Origin: a bacterium
GTDB taxonomy: Bacteria > Fidelibacterota > Marinisomatia > Marinisomatales > JAHJCW01
Direction: 5' to 3'
Assembly (NCBI GenBank): GCA_028282845.1
Contig: JANQGY010000015.1
Span: forward strand, 1 to 64,000
Length of the DNA stretch: 64,000 nt
Program-made: the position numbers and the translations under genes
The notes under the pieces: model-generated
Databases searched by the model: none
Seen by the model: the letters and a program-made list of their open reading frames with translations, nothing else
What the model was told of the DNA's origin: nothing
Part shown: positions 8,494 to 16,742 of the stretch, piece by piece
Layout of the letters: each line of letters opens with the position of its first letter
Numbering within the stretch: the stretch's first letter is position 1

Positions 8494-8855
8494 GTTTGTC
8501 GGTGCGGATCGAGCGGGAAAAGCGAACGGTGGGGATTATGATTGCCATGTATTGTAAACACAAACACAATAGTCAGCAAAATCTATGCGCCGAGTGTATG
8601 GAACTGACCGAGTTTGCCAATACCCGAATTGATAAGTGTATATTTCAGGAAGATAAACCGGTGTGTTCCGAATGTGAAGTACATTGTTATCGCAAAGATA
8701 TGCGTGACAAGATCAAACAGGTGATGCGGTTTGCCGGACCGCGTATGATGTATCAACATCCAATTCTTGGCATACGACATCTAATTGATAAAAGACGATT
8801 CAAATATATTGATCCGAAAGTTTACCGATCCTTGAAAAAACAGGATAATCAGTAG
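8490..8855 (+). CDS. ygbA: YgbA-like (nitrous oxide-stimulated promoter family) protein
   Basis: A 121-residue Cys/His-rich protein matching the YgbA_NO family. Visible features are REKRTVGIMIAMYC, LCAECMEL, CSECEVHCY and VMRFAGPRMMYQHPILGIRHL. The conserved cysteines look suited to bind a metal or Fe-S centre; in enterobacteria the homologue is induced by NO. The start is TTG at 8490-8492: AGGAG lies 7 bases upstream, and the TTGA overlap couples it to the preceding gene. The conserved block begins right after it, at RIEREKRTV. It is the last gene of the PLD-like operon. Confidence 0.85.
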   Translation: MSLSVRIEREKRTVGIMIAMYCKHKHNSQQNLCAECMELTEFANTRIDKCIFQEDKPVCSECEVHCYRKDMRDKIKQVMRFAGPRMMYQHPILGIRHLIDKRRFKYIDPKVYRSLKKQDNQ

Positions 8856-8998
8856 TTGAATTCTGTAACCAATTTCTATAAACATCATCTTAAAGTCTAA
8901 AAATATTGTTTTTTGTGGAAAATATTTTTTACTGAATCATAAATGACTACTAAATTGATTTGCTTAAAATAGATATTATTTAACGAATTGGAGGAATA
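8856..8998. promoter_or_regulatory. Upstream region of trxA
   Basis: A 143-base AT-rich gap separating the YgbA gene from trxA. It ends in a strong Shine-Dalgarno (GGAGGA at 8990-8995) just before the GTG start. It probably holds the trxA-trxB promoter, but no consensus boxes are clear enough to mark. Confidence 0.4.
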
Positions 8999-9325
8999 GT
9001 GGGAGAGAATGTAATAGAGTTTACCGATCAAAATTTTGAATCTGAAGTCTTGCATGCTGACAAACCGGTTGTCGTTGATTTTTGGGCAGAATGGTGTGGT
9101 CCTTGTAAGGTGATCGCCCCTGTGATTGACGAATTATCTGAAGAATATCTTGATAAAGTAAAATTTGGCAAGGTCAATGTTGACTTTAATCAGCAGACCG
9201 CCATGAAGTACGGGATACGCAGTATTCCGAGTTTATTATTTTTTAATAACGGTTCAGTAGTAAATCAAATTATTGGTTCAGTTCCTAAAGACAATATTGA
9301 AAAAATATTAAAGGAAACACTATAG
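8999..9325 (+). CDS. trxA: Thioredoxin
   Basis: A 108-residue thioredoxin that reduces protein disulfides in the cytosol and is itself reduced by the reductase encoded next door. It has the full fold signature: VVDFWAEWCGPCK with the redox pair C33/C36, the buried Asp27, and cis-Pro in IRSIPSLLFF. The start is GTG 8999-9001, placed by GGAGGA upstream and by the conserved amino-terminal length. It lies 9 bases before trxB, in an operon. Confidence 0.97.
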   Translation: MGENVIEFTDQNFESEVLHADKPVVVDFWAEWCGPCKVIAPVIDELSEEYLDKVKFGKVNVDFNQQTAMKYGIRSIPSLLFFNNGSVVNQIIGSVPKDNIEKILKETL

Positions 9326-9334
9326 GATTTATTA

Positions 9335-10270
9335 ATGAACGAAACGATGAAAAGGAAAGTTATAATTATCGGTTCGGGACCGGCAGGATTAACCGCAGCA
9401 ATTTATGCGGCACGGGGAAATTTGAATCCCATTGTATTTGAGGGAAATCAGCCGGGTGGACAGCTAACTATTACGACAGAAGTTGAGAATTATCCCGGCT
9501 TTCCAAAAGGAATAACCGGACCTGAATTGATGGATTTATTTCGTGAGCAAGCTCAACGATTTGGCGCCGAAACAGTTTTTAAAAATGTTACAAAAGTTGA
9601 TTTTAGTAAGCGGCCTTATAAAGTTTGGGTGGGAGATGAAGAATATTCAAGCGATGCGATTATCATAGCAACCGGAGCAACCGCCCGTTTGCTTGGCTTG
9701 GAATCCGAAAAAGAATTATTCGGTTATGGAATCTCCGCCTGTGCTACTTGCGATGGTTTTTTCTACAAAGATAAAAAAGTACTCGTAGTCGGAGGCGGCG
9801 ATTCGGCGATGGAAGAAGCCCTGTTTCTAACAAAATTTGCTTCTGAAGTTCGGGTCGTGCATCGCCGCGATGAATTTAGAGCATCGCAAATTATGCGGGA
9901 AAGGGTACTTAATCATCCGAAAATCAAAGTACATTGGAATACAGTTGTAGAAGAATTTTTAGGTTCCAAAGAATCCGGTTTGACAGGAGCAATCTTAAAA
10001 GATACCAAAACCGGAACAACAAGAGAGGAATCTTGCGATGGAACTTTTATAGCCATTGGCCACACGCCGAATACTTCTATTTTTGAGGATATAATAGAAC
10101 TCGATGACAATAAATATATTGTAACAAATCCGGGCAGTACGCAAACAAACCTTCCCGGAGTTTTTGCCAGTGGCGATGTTCAGGATCACAAGTACAGACA
10201 AGCTGTTACAGCAGCCGGCTCAGGATGTTCAGCGGCGCTTGATGCGGAGCATTATTTAGAAACATTATAA
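9335..10270 (+). CDS. trxB: Thioredoxin reductase (NADPH)
   Basis: A 311-residue low-molecular-weight thioredoxin reductase. FAD site GSGPAG (13-18), redox centre CATC (C136/C139), NAD(P)H site GGGDSAMEEA (153 on) with the HRRDEFRA phosphate-binding loop that favours NADPH, and the terminal FAD motif ASGDVQD. Length and domain order are normal. It follows trxA by 9 bases, so the pair supplies its own electron donor. Confidence 0.97.
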   Translation: MNETMKRKVIIIGSGPAGLTAAIYAARGNLNPIVFEGNQPGGQLTITTEVENYPGFPKGITGPELMDLFREQAQRFGAETVFKNVTKVDFSKRPYKVWVGDEEYSSDAIIIATGATARLLGLESEKELFGYGISACATCDGFFYKDKKVLVVGGGDSAMEEALFLTKFASEVRVVHRRDEFRASQIMRERVLNHPKIKVHWNTVVEEFLGSKESGLTGAILKDTKTGTTREESCDGTFIAIGHTPNTSIFEDIIELDDNKYIVTNPGSTQTNLPGVFASGDVQDHKYRQAVTAAGSGCSAALDAEHYLETL

Positions 10271-10302
10271 TTTTTCCGATTCATCATCAATATTTGGAGT
10301 GA

Positions 10303-11013
10303 ATGATGAATCAAAGAAGTAAACTAATTTATCGGATTGATAATCTGAAGAAGCAATATGGTGAAAGAACCGTATTGCAAATCGGTAGATTGCAGTTCCA
10401 TCCGGGTACGATTTACGGGATTATTGGTCCGATTGGTTCCGGAAAAACTTCCTTATTGAAGATCATGGCTGCTCAAGAAAAGCAGACTTCCGGTTTAATT
10501 GAATATGATTCCGAACCTTTTAAGACAAATTGGGTCGGAAAATTAAAGAAATATCCTGATATATATTTTGCCAACTATGAAATGTTGCCGCAAAGTCAAT
10601 CCGCACAACAATTAGCCCGGAATTTATTTCCTAATAAAGCTGATAAAATAAAATCCAAGTATTTTCCATCCGGTAATAAGGAGCGTTTGTGGTCTATTCC
10701 GTTGTCGTCATTATCACCGGGGGAGATATCGTGGATCAATTGCATCCTTGCGGTTGAGGGTGATCCACGCGTGTTGTTAATTGACGATTACGGAACTTTG
10801 ATTGATCAGGATATGGAAGCAGAATTCCGTAAACGGATACTTAAAATGAATCGCGATTTGGGAACGACGGTGATCCTTGCATCACCGACCGATCAAGTAA
10901 TTAAGAAATTTGCTTCCGTGAATATTTATATGGATAATGGCCATGTTGCCAAGATTCGATCCCGATCAAATAAAACTTTCAAGCGCACACGCCCTGCAAG
11001 GAAACCTAAGTGA
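10303..11013 (+). CDS. Divergent ABC-type ATPase without permease partner
   Basis: A 236-residue ABC-ATPase-like protein. Walker A is intact (GPIGSGKTS, 42-50) and Walker B reads LLIDDYG. The signature loop is LSPGE rather than LSGGQ, the residue after Walker B is Asp rather than Glu, and the H-loop His is missing (ILASPTD where ILVTHD is usual). A basic tail (about 220-236, RSRSNKTFKRTRPARKPK) follows. No membrane partner is adjacent. It may bind ATP with slow or no hydrolysis and could have a non-transport role. GGAGTG upstream fits ATG 10303 or 10306. Its stop overlaps the GTG start of the HDAC-like gene. Confidence 0.75.
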   Translation: MMNQRSKLIYRIDNLKKQYGERTVLQIGRLQFHPGTIYGIIGPIGSGKTSLLKIMAAQEKQTSGLIEYDSEPFKTNWVGKLKKYPDIYFANYEMLPQSQSAQQLARNLFPNKADKIKSKYFPSGNKERLWSIPLSSLSPGEISWINCILAVEGDPRVLLIDDYGTLIDQDMEAEFRKRILKMNRDLGTTVILASPTDQVIKKFASVNIYMDNGHVAKIRSRSNKTFKRTRPARKPK

Positions 11014-11951
11014 AAACAGCTCTAATTACTTCACAAGAATTTAAGAGGCATGAAACCGGTCCGGGTTTTCCTGAGTCGCCTCAGCGACTTGATGCAATAA
11101 TGGATCATTTAGAGAAAAAAAATATTCTTGATGAATTGGAAGTGCTTGAACCGACCAATAAAGATAAGCAAAACTGTTTACTTGTCCATGACAATGAATA
11201 TATTTTGCGAGTGCAGCAAGCCTGTGATTTTGGGGCGCCGATAGTTGATACGATTGACAATCCAATTTCCAAGGATTCTTATGACGTTGCCTTATTAGCT
11301 GCGGGATCAATGGTACAGGCAGTTGACAAAGTCTTTAATGGAGGTGTGAGTAATGCGATGGTATTACCGCGACCTCCTGGGCATCATGCTGAAGTTAATC
11401 AGGCGATGGGCTTTTGTCTGTTCAATAATGTTGCAATTGCTGCCCGCTACGCTCAACAAAAATATGAAGTTGAAAAAGTTGCCATCATTGATTTTGATGT
11501 TCATCATGGCAACGGTACGCAGCATATTTTTGAATCGGATCCAACGGTGATGTATGTTAGTTCGCATCAATATCCGTTCTATCCGGGTACCGGCACTGCC
11601 GATGAAAAAGGAATTGGAATCGGCAAAGGTACTACTATTAATTATCCTGTGAAGGCTGATTCGAATGATGACATCATATTGGATATTTATAATAATTCGG
11701 TAACCGACAAAATAATCAACTTTGATCCTGATTTGTTGATCCTATCTGCCGGTTTTGATGGGCACTCGAAGGATCCAATCGGTGGTTTAATGATGACAAC
11801 CGAGGGTTATTATAGATTGTCTAATACTTTTGTTAAATTAGCTGATGAAGTTTGCGATGGAAAACTAATATCTGCCTTGGAAGGTGGTTATGATCTAAAG
11901 GCATTAGCTGAAAGTGTAGAAGTTCATTTATTGGCACTACAAGGAAAATAA
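11010..11951 (+). CDS. Histone deacetylase-family (acetoin utilization type) hydrolase
   Basis: A 313-residue zinc hydrolase of the arginase/deacetylase fold. Signature blocks are RPPGHHAE (tandem catalytic His), GFCLFNNVAIAA, DFDVHHGNGTQ (Zn-binding Asp and His), SSHQYPFYPGTG and LSAGFDGH (second Zn Asp), ending with ALEGGYD. Bacterial members remove acetyl groups from acetyl-lysine, acetylpolyamines or similar amides; the substrate here is unknown. The start is GTG 11010-11012, overlapping the previous stop, with AAGGA upstream. The PspC gene follows after one base. Confidence 0.93.
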   Translation: MKTALITSQEFKRHETGPGFPESPQRLDAIMDHLEKKNILDELEVLEPTNKDKQNCLLVHDNEYILRVQQACDFGAPIVDTIDNPISKDSYDVALLAAGSMVQAVDKVFNGGVSNAMVLPRPPGHHAEVNQAMGFCLFNNVAIAARYAQQKYEVEKVAIIDFDVHHGNGTQHIFESDPTVMYVSSHQYPFYPGTGTADEKGIGIGKGTTINYPVKADSNDDIILDIYNNSVTDKIINFDPDLLILSAGFDGHSKDPIGGLMMTTEGYYRLSNTFVKLADEVCDGKLISALEGGYDLKALAESVEVHLLALQGK

Positions 11952-11952
11952 T

Positions 11953-12561
11953 ATGAAAAAAATAACGCGTTCACAGGATGAACGGATAATAGCAGGTGTT
12001 TGCGGCGGTTTTGCCGAATATTTTGGTATTGATGTGACTATTGTTCGATTAATATGGATATTGATTACAGTATTCGGCGGTATCGGAATCCTCGCTTATA
12101 TCTTATCAATTATTATCATTCCTGATGGCGATAAAAATAAAATCAACACGGAAAAAGAGGATGATGATTCCGATGAAAAATTGTTGATTTGGGGTGTTAT
12201 CCTGATAATTGTAGGTGTATTATTATTTTTTCTGCACCGGCCTGTTGTCGGGCTTGTTTGGCATACCTTTAGCGCAAATTGGCTTAATGTTGTTTTTGCC
12301 ATAATTTTGATTGTCGTGGGAATATATATCTTTTTAAACAAAGATAAGAATGATGACAAATTGACTAATAAAATAAAAACAGCCAATTTACATTTATCGG
12401 AAACCGATAAAAAAATTGCCGGTGTTTGTGGTGGCATTGGCGAGGCATTTAATATTGATTCAACATTAGTACGTTTATTATGGGTTTTAGGAATTTTGAT
12501 AAGTGCTGGATTTGGTATTCTGCTTTATATTATTTGTATATTAGTATTTAATCGAAAATAG
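11953..12561 (+). CDS. Membrane protein with two PspC domains
   Basis: A 202-residue protein with a duplicated PspC module: residues ~1-60 (RSQDERIIAGVCGGFAEYFG) and ~145-202 (SETDKKIAGVCGGIGEAFN). Each module has a short amphipathic start and one transmembrane helix. Between them lies an acidic linker and two further spans (about 75-92 and 104-122). PspC proteins sense or stabilise stressed membranes. No pspA-like partner is visible in the window. A Shine-Dalgarno AAGGAAA precedes the start. Confidence 0.88.
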   Translation: MKKITRSQDERIIAGVCGGFAEYFGIDVTIVRLIWILITVFGGIGILAYILSIIIIPDGDKNKINTEKEDDDSDEKLLIWGVILIIVGVLLFFLHRPVVGLVWHTFSANWLNVVFAIILIVVGIYIFLNKDKNDDKLTNKIKTANLHLSETDKKIAGVCGGIGEAFNIDSTLVRLLWVLGILISAGFGILLYIICILVFNRK

Positions 12562-12570
12562 ATCTGCAAT

Positions 12571-13548
12571 ATGAATCTTAATAAAGAGAAAATTTCAGAT
12601 ATATTAGCAGGTTTCCGGAATAAAAAAATATTGGTAATCGGTGATGTAATGGTTGATGCCTATTATTGGGGCGTTACCGAGCGTATTTCACCGGAAGCAC
12701 CGGTGCCAATCGTCGATGTTAAGCGAACGAATTTCAATCCGGGTGGAGCGGGGAACGTTGCCCTCAATCTTTCAACGCTCGGTGCCGATGTATCGCTTGC
12801 TGCGGTAATTGGAAATGACAGCAATGGAGAAATTTTGGTTAATCAATTGCAGGAAAAAAAGATTGATACTACATTATTATCTATTTTAGAAAATTATAAT
12901 ACTCCGATAAAAACCCGTGTTATTGCTCAAGAGCAACAGGTAATCAGGATTGATCAAGAAAATAATTCCTTTGATTTGGAAGCAAATATTTCAAACATAA
13001 TAAAAAATTTAGAGAAGACTATTAGTAATTATGATGGAATATTGTTAGCTGATTATAATAAAGGATTATTATCAAAGCGTCTCATAAAATTCGTACTGGA
13101 GCAAGCAAAGAAAAATCATGTTCATATTTATGTTGACCCAAAGGATAATAATTTCTTTGAATATAAAAAAGTCAGGTTATTCAAGCCGAATATAGCGGAA
13201 TTTAAACGGGCGATCGGCAATGGGTTCTCTGATAAAAAAATTACTGAAATAGGGAAAAAATATCTAATTGATAGCAGCGTAGAAATTCTTTTAATTACGC
13301 GCGGAGCCGATGAGGCATTATTATTTATGGAAAATGAAACTATTACTATTCCGACTATCACTCAAAGCGTGCATGATGTATCAGGCGCTGGGGATACGGT
13401 AATTGCCACCTTTGCATTATCCGATCTGAGCGGTGCAAATCCGAAAGAAGCAGCCATCATTGCTAATATTGCAGCAAGTGTTGTTTGCTCAAAAGTTGGT
13501 GTAGTCCCAATTGAATTCAGCGACCTTAAACAGAAGCTGCTGAATTGA
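12571..13548 (+). CDS. hldA: D-glycero-beta-D-manno-heptose-7-phosphate kinase
   Basis: A 325-residue PfkB-type sugar kinase matching the kinase half of HldE/RfaE. It has the amino-terminal VIGDVMVDAYYWG, RISPEAPVPI and NPGGAGNVALNL (substrate-binding GG), and the carboxy-terminal anion hole DVSGAGDTV with the catalytic Asp. It phosphorylates heptose-7-phosphate at C1 on the way to ADP-heptose for the LPS inner core, so the cell should have LPS. The nucleotidyltransferase half is absent, so a separate hldC-like gene is expected elsewhere. Confidence 0.92.
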   Translation: MNLNKEKISDILAGFRNKKILVIGDVMVDAYYWGVTERISPEAPVPIVDVKRTNFNPGGAGNVALNLSTLGADVSLAAVIGNDSNGEILVNQLQEKKIDTTLLSILENYNTPIKTRVIAQEQQVIRIDQENNSFDLEANISNIIKNLEKTISNYDGILLADYNKGLLSKRLIKFVLEQAKKNHVHIYVDPKDNNFFEYKKVRLFKPNIAEFKRAIGNGFSDKKITEIGKKYLIDSSVEILLITRGADEALLFMENETITIPTITQSVHDVSGAGDTVIATFALSDLSGANPKEAAIIANIAASVVCSKVGVVPIEFSDLKQKLLN

Positions 13549-13609
13549 GCATATAATTGTAAATTCTTTCATCATTAGCTCAGAAATAAAAAATAGATCA
13601 AGAGGATCT

Positions 13610-16414
13610 GTGGATATAACAGATTACCTTGACCAATCCAAAGTCCTAAATCGCGAAATTGATCGTCTCACTTATGCCCGCGATGCAAGCATATATCGGC
13701 TTTTACCGGAATTTGCCGTTAGACCCAAAAATGAAAATGATATTAAACAATTGTTCAAATATGCTCACAAAAGTAATAAATCAATTACTTTTCGGGCAAG
13801 CGGAACGTCTCTGTCGGGGCAAACCTTAACCAATGGAATTATCGCTGAGATCGCCTATAACTGGAATAAAATTCAAGTCAGCAATAACGGTGACTCTATT
13901 CTGCTTGAACCCGGAGTCATAGGCGAACATGCTAATCAAGCTTTAAAAAAATACAATAGGAGAATTGGTCCTGATCCGGCATCAATGAAGGCTGCAAGAA
14001 TCGGAGGAATTATTGCCAACAATGCCTCCGGTATGACGACCGGGAAGCCCTGCAATTCTTACAATACCATGAAAAATATCCGTTTTATCATGGGAAACGG
14101 TAATATATATGATACTTCAGATGCTAATGATTACGGCAAGTTCCTACAATCCGAAATTGAATTGGTAAGTGAATTAGGTAGCATTCGTGATAAAATAATT
14201 AATAGTGAAAAGTTAAAAAATAGAATAATAAACAAGTATCGGTTGAAAAATACCGTAGGATATACACTCAACGCTTTTACGGATTTTGATGAACCGCTTG
14301 ATATATTTGCTCATTTATTGATCGGATCGGAGGGAACGCTTGCATTTGTTTCGAATATCGAATTAATGACTATTGAAGATCCGCCATATAAATCCACAGG
14401 ATTAATATTCTTTAATAATATTAACGACGCCTGCGATGCCATCAATGATATAAATTCAACAAAGGTTCAGAGCCTTGAATTAATGGACCATGCCTGTTTG
14501 AGAACTGCAAAATATGTTCAGGATGCTCCATACAATATTAAGGAGCTTCCCATTGGGACATCAGCACTCTTGTGCGAGTTTCAAGATTTTCAAGAATCGA
14601 AGTTCGAATTTTTGGAAAGCACATTAAAAAATGTCATCAAAAAGTATAATGGGAGACTGGTTGGAAAATTTGCCAGAGAAGAAAATGAACGATTAAAATT
14701 ATGGAAAATAAGGAAAAGTCTGTTTGCAACCGTTGGATCAATGCGAAAGCCGGGAACTAGTATTATTACTGAGGATTTATGTTTTGATATAGAAAACTTG
14801 AATGCTGCCATAAATGACCTTCATAAATTATTCAAGAAATGGAATTACGAAGACGCTGTGATCTTTGGACATGCCAAAGATGGTAACCTGCATTTCAATC
14901 TATCTATTGATCTTGAATCGAAAACTGGTATAGAAAACTATCACAGTATGATGGAAGAAGTTGTAGAAATGACAGTTAAAAAATATGACGGTTCATTAAA
15001 AGCGGAACACGGTACAGGAAGAAATATGGCTCCCTACGTTGAATATGAATGGGGTAAAGAAATATATGATATAATGTGGCGAATTAAAATAGCTGCTGAT
15101 CCTCAAAATATTTTAAATCCCGGAGTGATTCTGAATAAAAATAAGAATATACATATTGAGAATCTCAAACCGATGCCGGCAGTACATGATACAGTAGATC
15201 TATGCGTAGAATGTGGATTTTGTGAACCGGTTTGTCCCTCAAAAGAGTTCACATTTACTCCGCGTAACCGGATCACAGTTGGCAGAGAAATCAGTTTGCT
15301 AAAAACAAAAAATGTAGAAATATCAAGAGCATTATCCAAAGATCACAGTTTTAACACTCAATTAACTTGCGCAGTTGACGGGATGTGTGAAATCGGTTGC
15401 CCGATAAATATAGATACCGGTGATTATGTGAAATCATTAAGAAATGAGCAGCATGGTAAAATTAGTTTGAAAACCGCAAGATGGATGGCTGACAATTTTA
15501 AAATAACTGTTTTTACTATTGGATTATTAATCAAGCTATTAGAATTAACCAGTTACATTTTTGGTCAAAAATTTGTTCAGACAGCCTTAAGCAAATTTAA
15601 TAAGATTACTAAACACAGAGTTCATTCTTGGAATCCTAAACTAGCTTCAATTAAAAAGCAACTGAACAAACGTGATCTTGCTAGCGAAACTACTTATTTA
15701 TATTATCCATCATGTATAAATAGAACAATCAGTGCCGATGGAAAAGGAAACTCATTGATAGATATAATGAGTGAGATTGCTCAGCACTGCGGAATAAAGT
15801 TGATTATTCCTGATAATGTTGAAGAAACTTGTTGTGGAACATCGTTTAGTTCTAAAGGTTATAAACAAGCTGATAAGGTTATTTTTAAGAAATCAATTAA
15901 TTTGCTTTATTCTGTCTCAAATAATGGTAAAATACCAATCATCGTTGATACATCACCTTGTACATATAAGTTTCAGAATCCCAAGACAAAACTATTTGAC
16001 GCTACAATGAATAAATGGAACAAATTAAAATTTGTTGATATAATTCCTTTTCTTAAAAATATCACAGAGGAGATTGATAAGCCACCACTCAAGAAAAAAA
16101 TAGTTTTACACCCAACCTGTTCTACTCATAAAATGGAACATTTGGATGTAATGAAAAAATTGGCATCAAACTGTGCAGAGGAAGTGATAATACCGCAAAA
16201 TACAAGTTGCTGTGGCTTTGCGGGTGACAGAGGGTTGATTATTCCGGAATTATCAACAAATGCTATTGAAAAGAATAAACAATATTTATCCGATGAAGAG
16301 AAGCAATATGACGGCTACTCTTCGAGTAGATTTTGTGAGATAGGTTTATCAACATCAGATCAAAATTATGTAAATATTGCGCTGTTAGTGCGCGAATATT
16401 TGTTAAATAAATAA
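13610..16414 (+). CDS. FAD-binding / Fe-S D-lactate (2-hydroxyacid) dehydrogenase
   Basis: A 934-residue fusion of a GlcD-like flavoprotein and a GlpC-like Fe-S/CCG protein. The FAD_binding_4 part has RASGTSLSGQTL and DPASMKAARIGGIIANNASG. The flavin oxidase carboxy-terminal part has FGHAKDGNLHFN, AEHGTGRNMAPYVE and DPQNILNPGVIL. A 4Fe-4S pair follows (CVECGFCEPVCPS, CAVDGMCEIGCPI), then two Cys-rich CCG modules (TCCGTSFSSKG, SCCGFAGDRG). Such enzymes oxidise D-lactate or related 2-hydroxyacids and pass electrons to the quinone/cytochrome pool. The start is GTG 13610-13612, with AGAGGA upstream and the family's usual amino terminus following. Confidence 0.9.
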   Translation: MDITDYLDQSKVLNREIDRLTYARDASIYRLLPEFAVRPKNENDIKQLFKYAHKSNKSITFRASGTSLSGQTLTNGIIAEIAYNWNKIQVSNNGDSILLEPGVIGEHANQALKKYNRRIGPDPASMKAARIGGIIANNASGMTTGKPCNSYNTMKNIRFIMGNGNIYDTSDANDYGKFLQSEIELVSELGSIRDKIINSEKLKNRIINKYRLKNTVGYTLNAFTDFDEPLDIFAHLLIGSEGTLAFVSNIELMTIEDPPYKSTGLIFFNNINDACDAINDINSTKVQSLELMDHACLRTAKYVQDAPYNIKELPIGTSALLCEFQDFQESKFEFLESTLKNVIKKYNGRLVGKFAREENERLKLWKIRKSLFATVGSMRKPGTSIITEDLCFDIENLNAAINDLHKLFKKWNYEDAVIFGHAKDGNLHFNLSIDLESKTGIENYHSMMEEVVEMTVKKYDGSLKAEHGTGRNMAPYVEYEWGKEIYDIMWRIKIAADPQNILNPGVILNKNKNIHIENLKPMPAVHDTVDLCVECGFCEPVCPSKEFTFTPRNRITVGREISLLKTKNVEISRALSKDHSFNTQLTCAVDGMCEIGCPINIDTGDYVKSLRNEQHGKISLKTARWMADNFKITVFTIGLLIKLLELTSYIFGQKFVQTALSKFNKITKHRVHSWNPKLASIKKQLNKRDLASETTYLYYPSCINRTISADGKGNSLIDIMSEIAQHCGIKLIIPDNVEETCCGTSFSSKGYKQADKVIFKKSINLLYSVSNNGKIPIIVDTSPCTYKFQNPKTKLFDATMNKWNKLKFVDIIPFLKNITEEIDKPPLKKKIVLHPTCSTHKMEHLDVMKKLASNCAEEVIIPQNTSCCGFAGDRGLIIPELSTNAIEKNKQYLSDEEKQYDGYSSSRFCEIGLSTSDQNYVNIALLVREYLLNK

Positions 16415-16471
16415 TTGTTGCATCTATACATTTTAATTTATTAAAATCTTTAGCTTTTAGGTGAGAAAGTA

Positions 16472-16699
16472 ATGGTGAGACTATCGATTGAATACTGCAA
16501 CGAGTGAAATTATTTACCTAAGGCTGCCAGTTTGGCAAGCGCTATTTTGGAAAAATATGGAAAAAAAATTAGTGAGTTATCACTAATCCCATCGGGTGGG
16601 GGAGTTTTCGAAATTCAAAAAGAAGGTAATTTAATATTCTCTAAGAAGAAGTTAGGCAGATTTCCGGAGGCTGAGGAAATCTTTGATCAGATAGGCTGA
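16472..16699 (+). CDS. SelW/Rdx-family selenoprotein (in-frame TGA read as Sec)
   Basis: A 75-codon gene easily missed because codon 12 is TGA (16505-16507). Read through, the frame gives IEYCNE-U-NYLPKA at the start, then LSLIPSGGGVFEI and LIFSKKKLGRFPEAEEI. This is the complete Rdx (SelW/SelT/SelH-like) pattern, a thioredoxin-like fold redox protein. The TGA falls exactly at the second position of the redox motif CxxC, where SelW proteins carry selenocysteine (CxxU). AGGTGAG lies 6 bases before the ATG. A hairpin with a G-first loop lies 22 bases after the TGA, as expected for a bacterial SECIS. The remaining 63 codons are intact. Selenocysteine use is inferred, since sel genes are not in this window. 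The alternative is a nonsense mutation. Confidence 0.85.
16523..16540 (+). promoter_or_regulatory. Candidate bacterial SECIS hairpin
   Basis: The hairpin is GC-TGCCA, loop GTT, TGGCA-(A)-GC: a perfect 5-bp stem, extended by two G-C pairs across one bulged A. The apical loop begins with G and sits 22 nt past the TGA. Known bacterial SECIS elements have a short stem-loop with a G in the first loop positions at about this distance. It lies inside the coding sequence, as bacterial SECIS elements do. Confidence 0.65.
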
Positions 16700-16742
16700 T
16701 TTATAAAAAGGGGAAATTATATTTTGTTAGTATGGGGGAAAT

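Noticed and set aside
16505-16507. TGA in the Rdx gene as a simple nonsense mutation
   Set aside because: Its exact placement at the redox position, the hairpin at the right distance and the intact remainder of the frame favour selenocysteine, although only the presence of sel genes can settle it.
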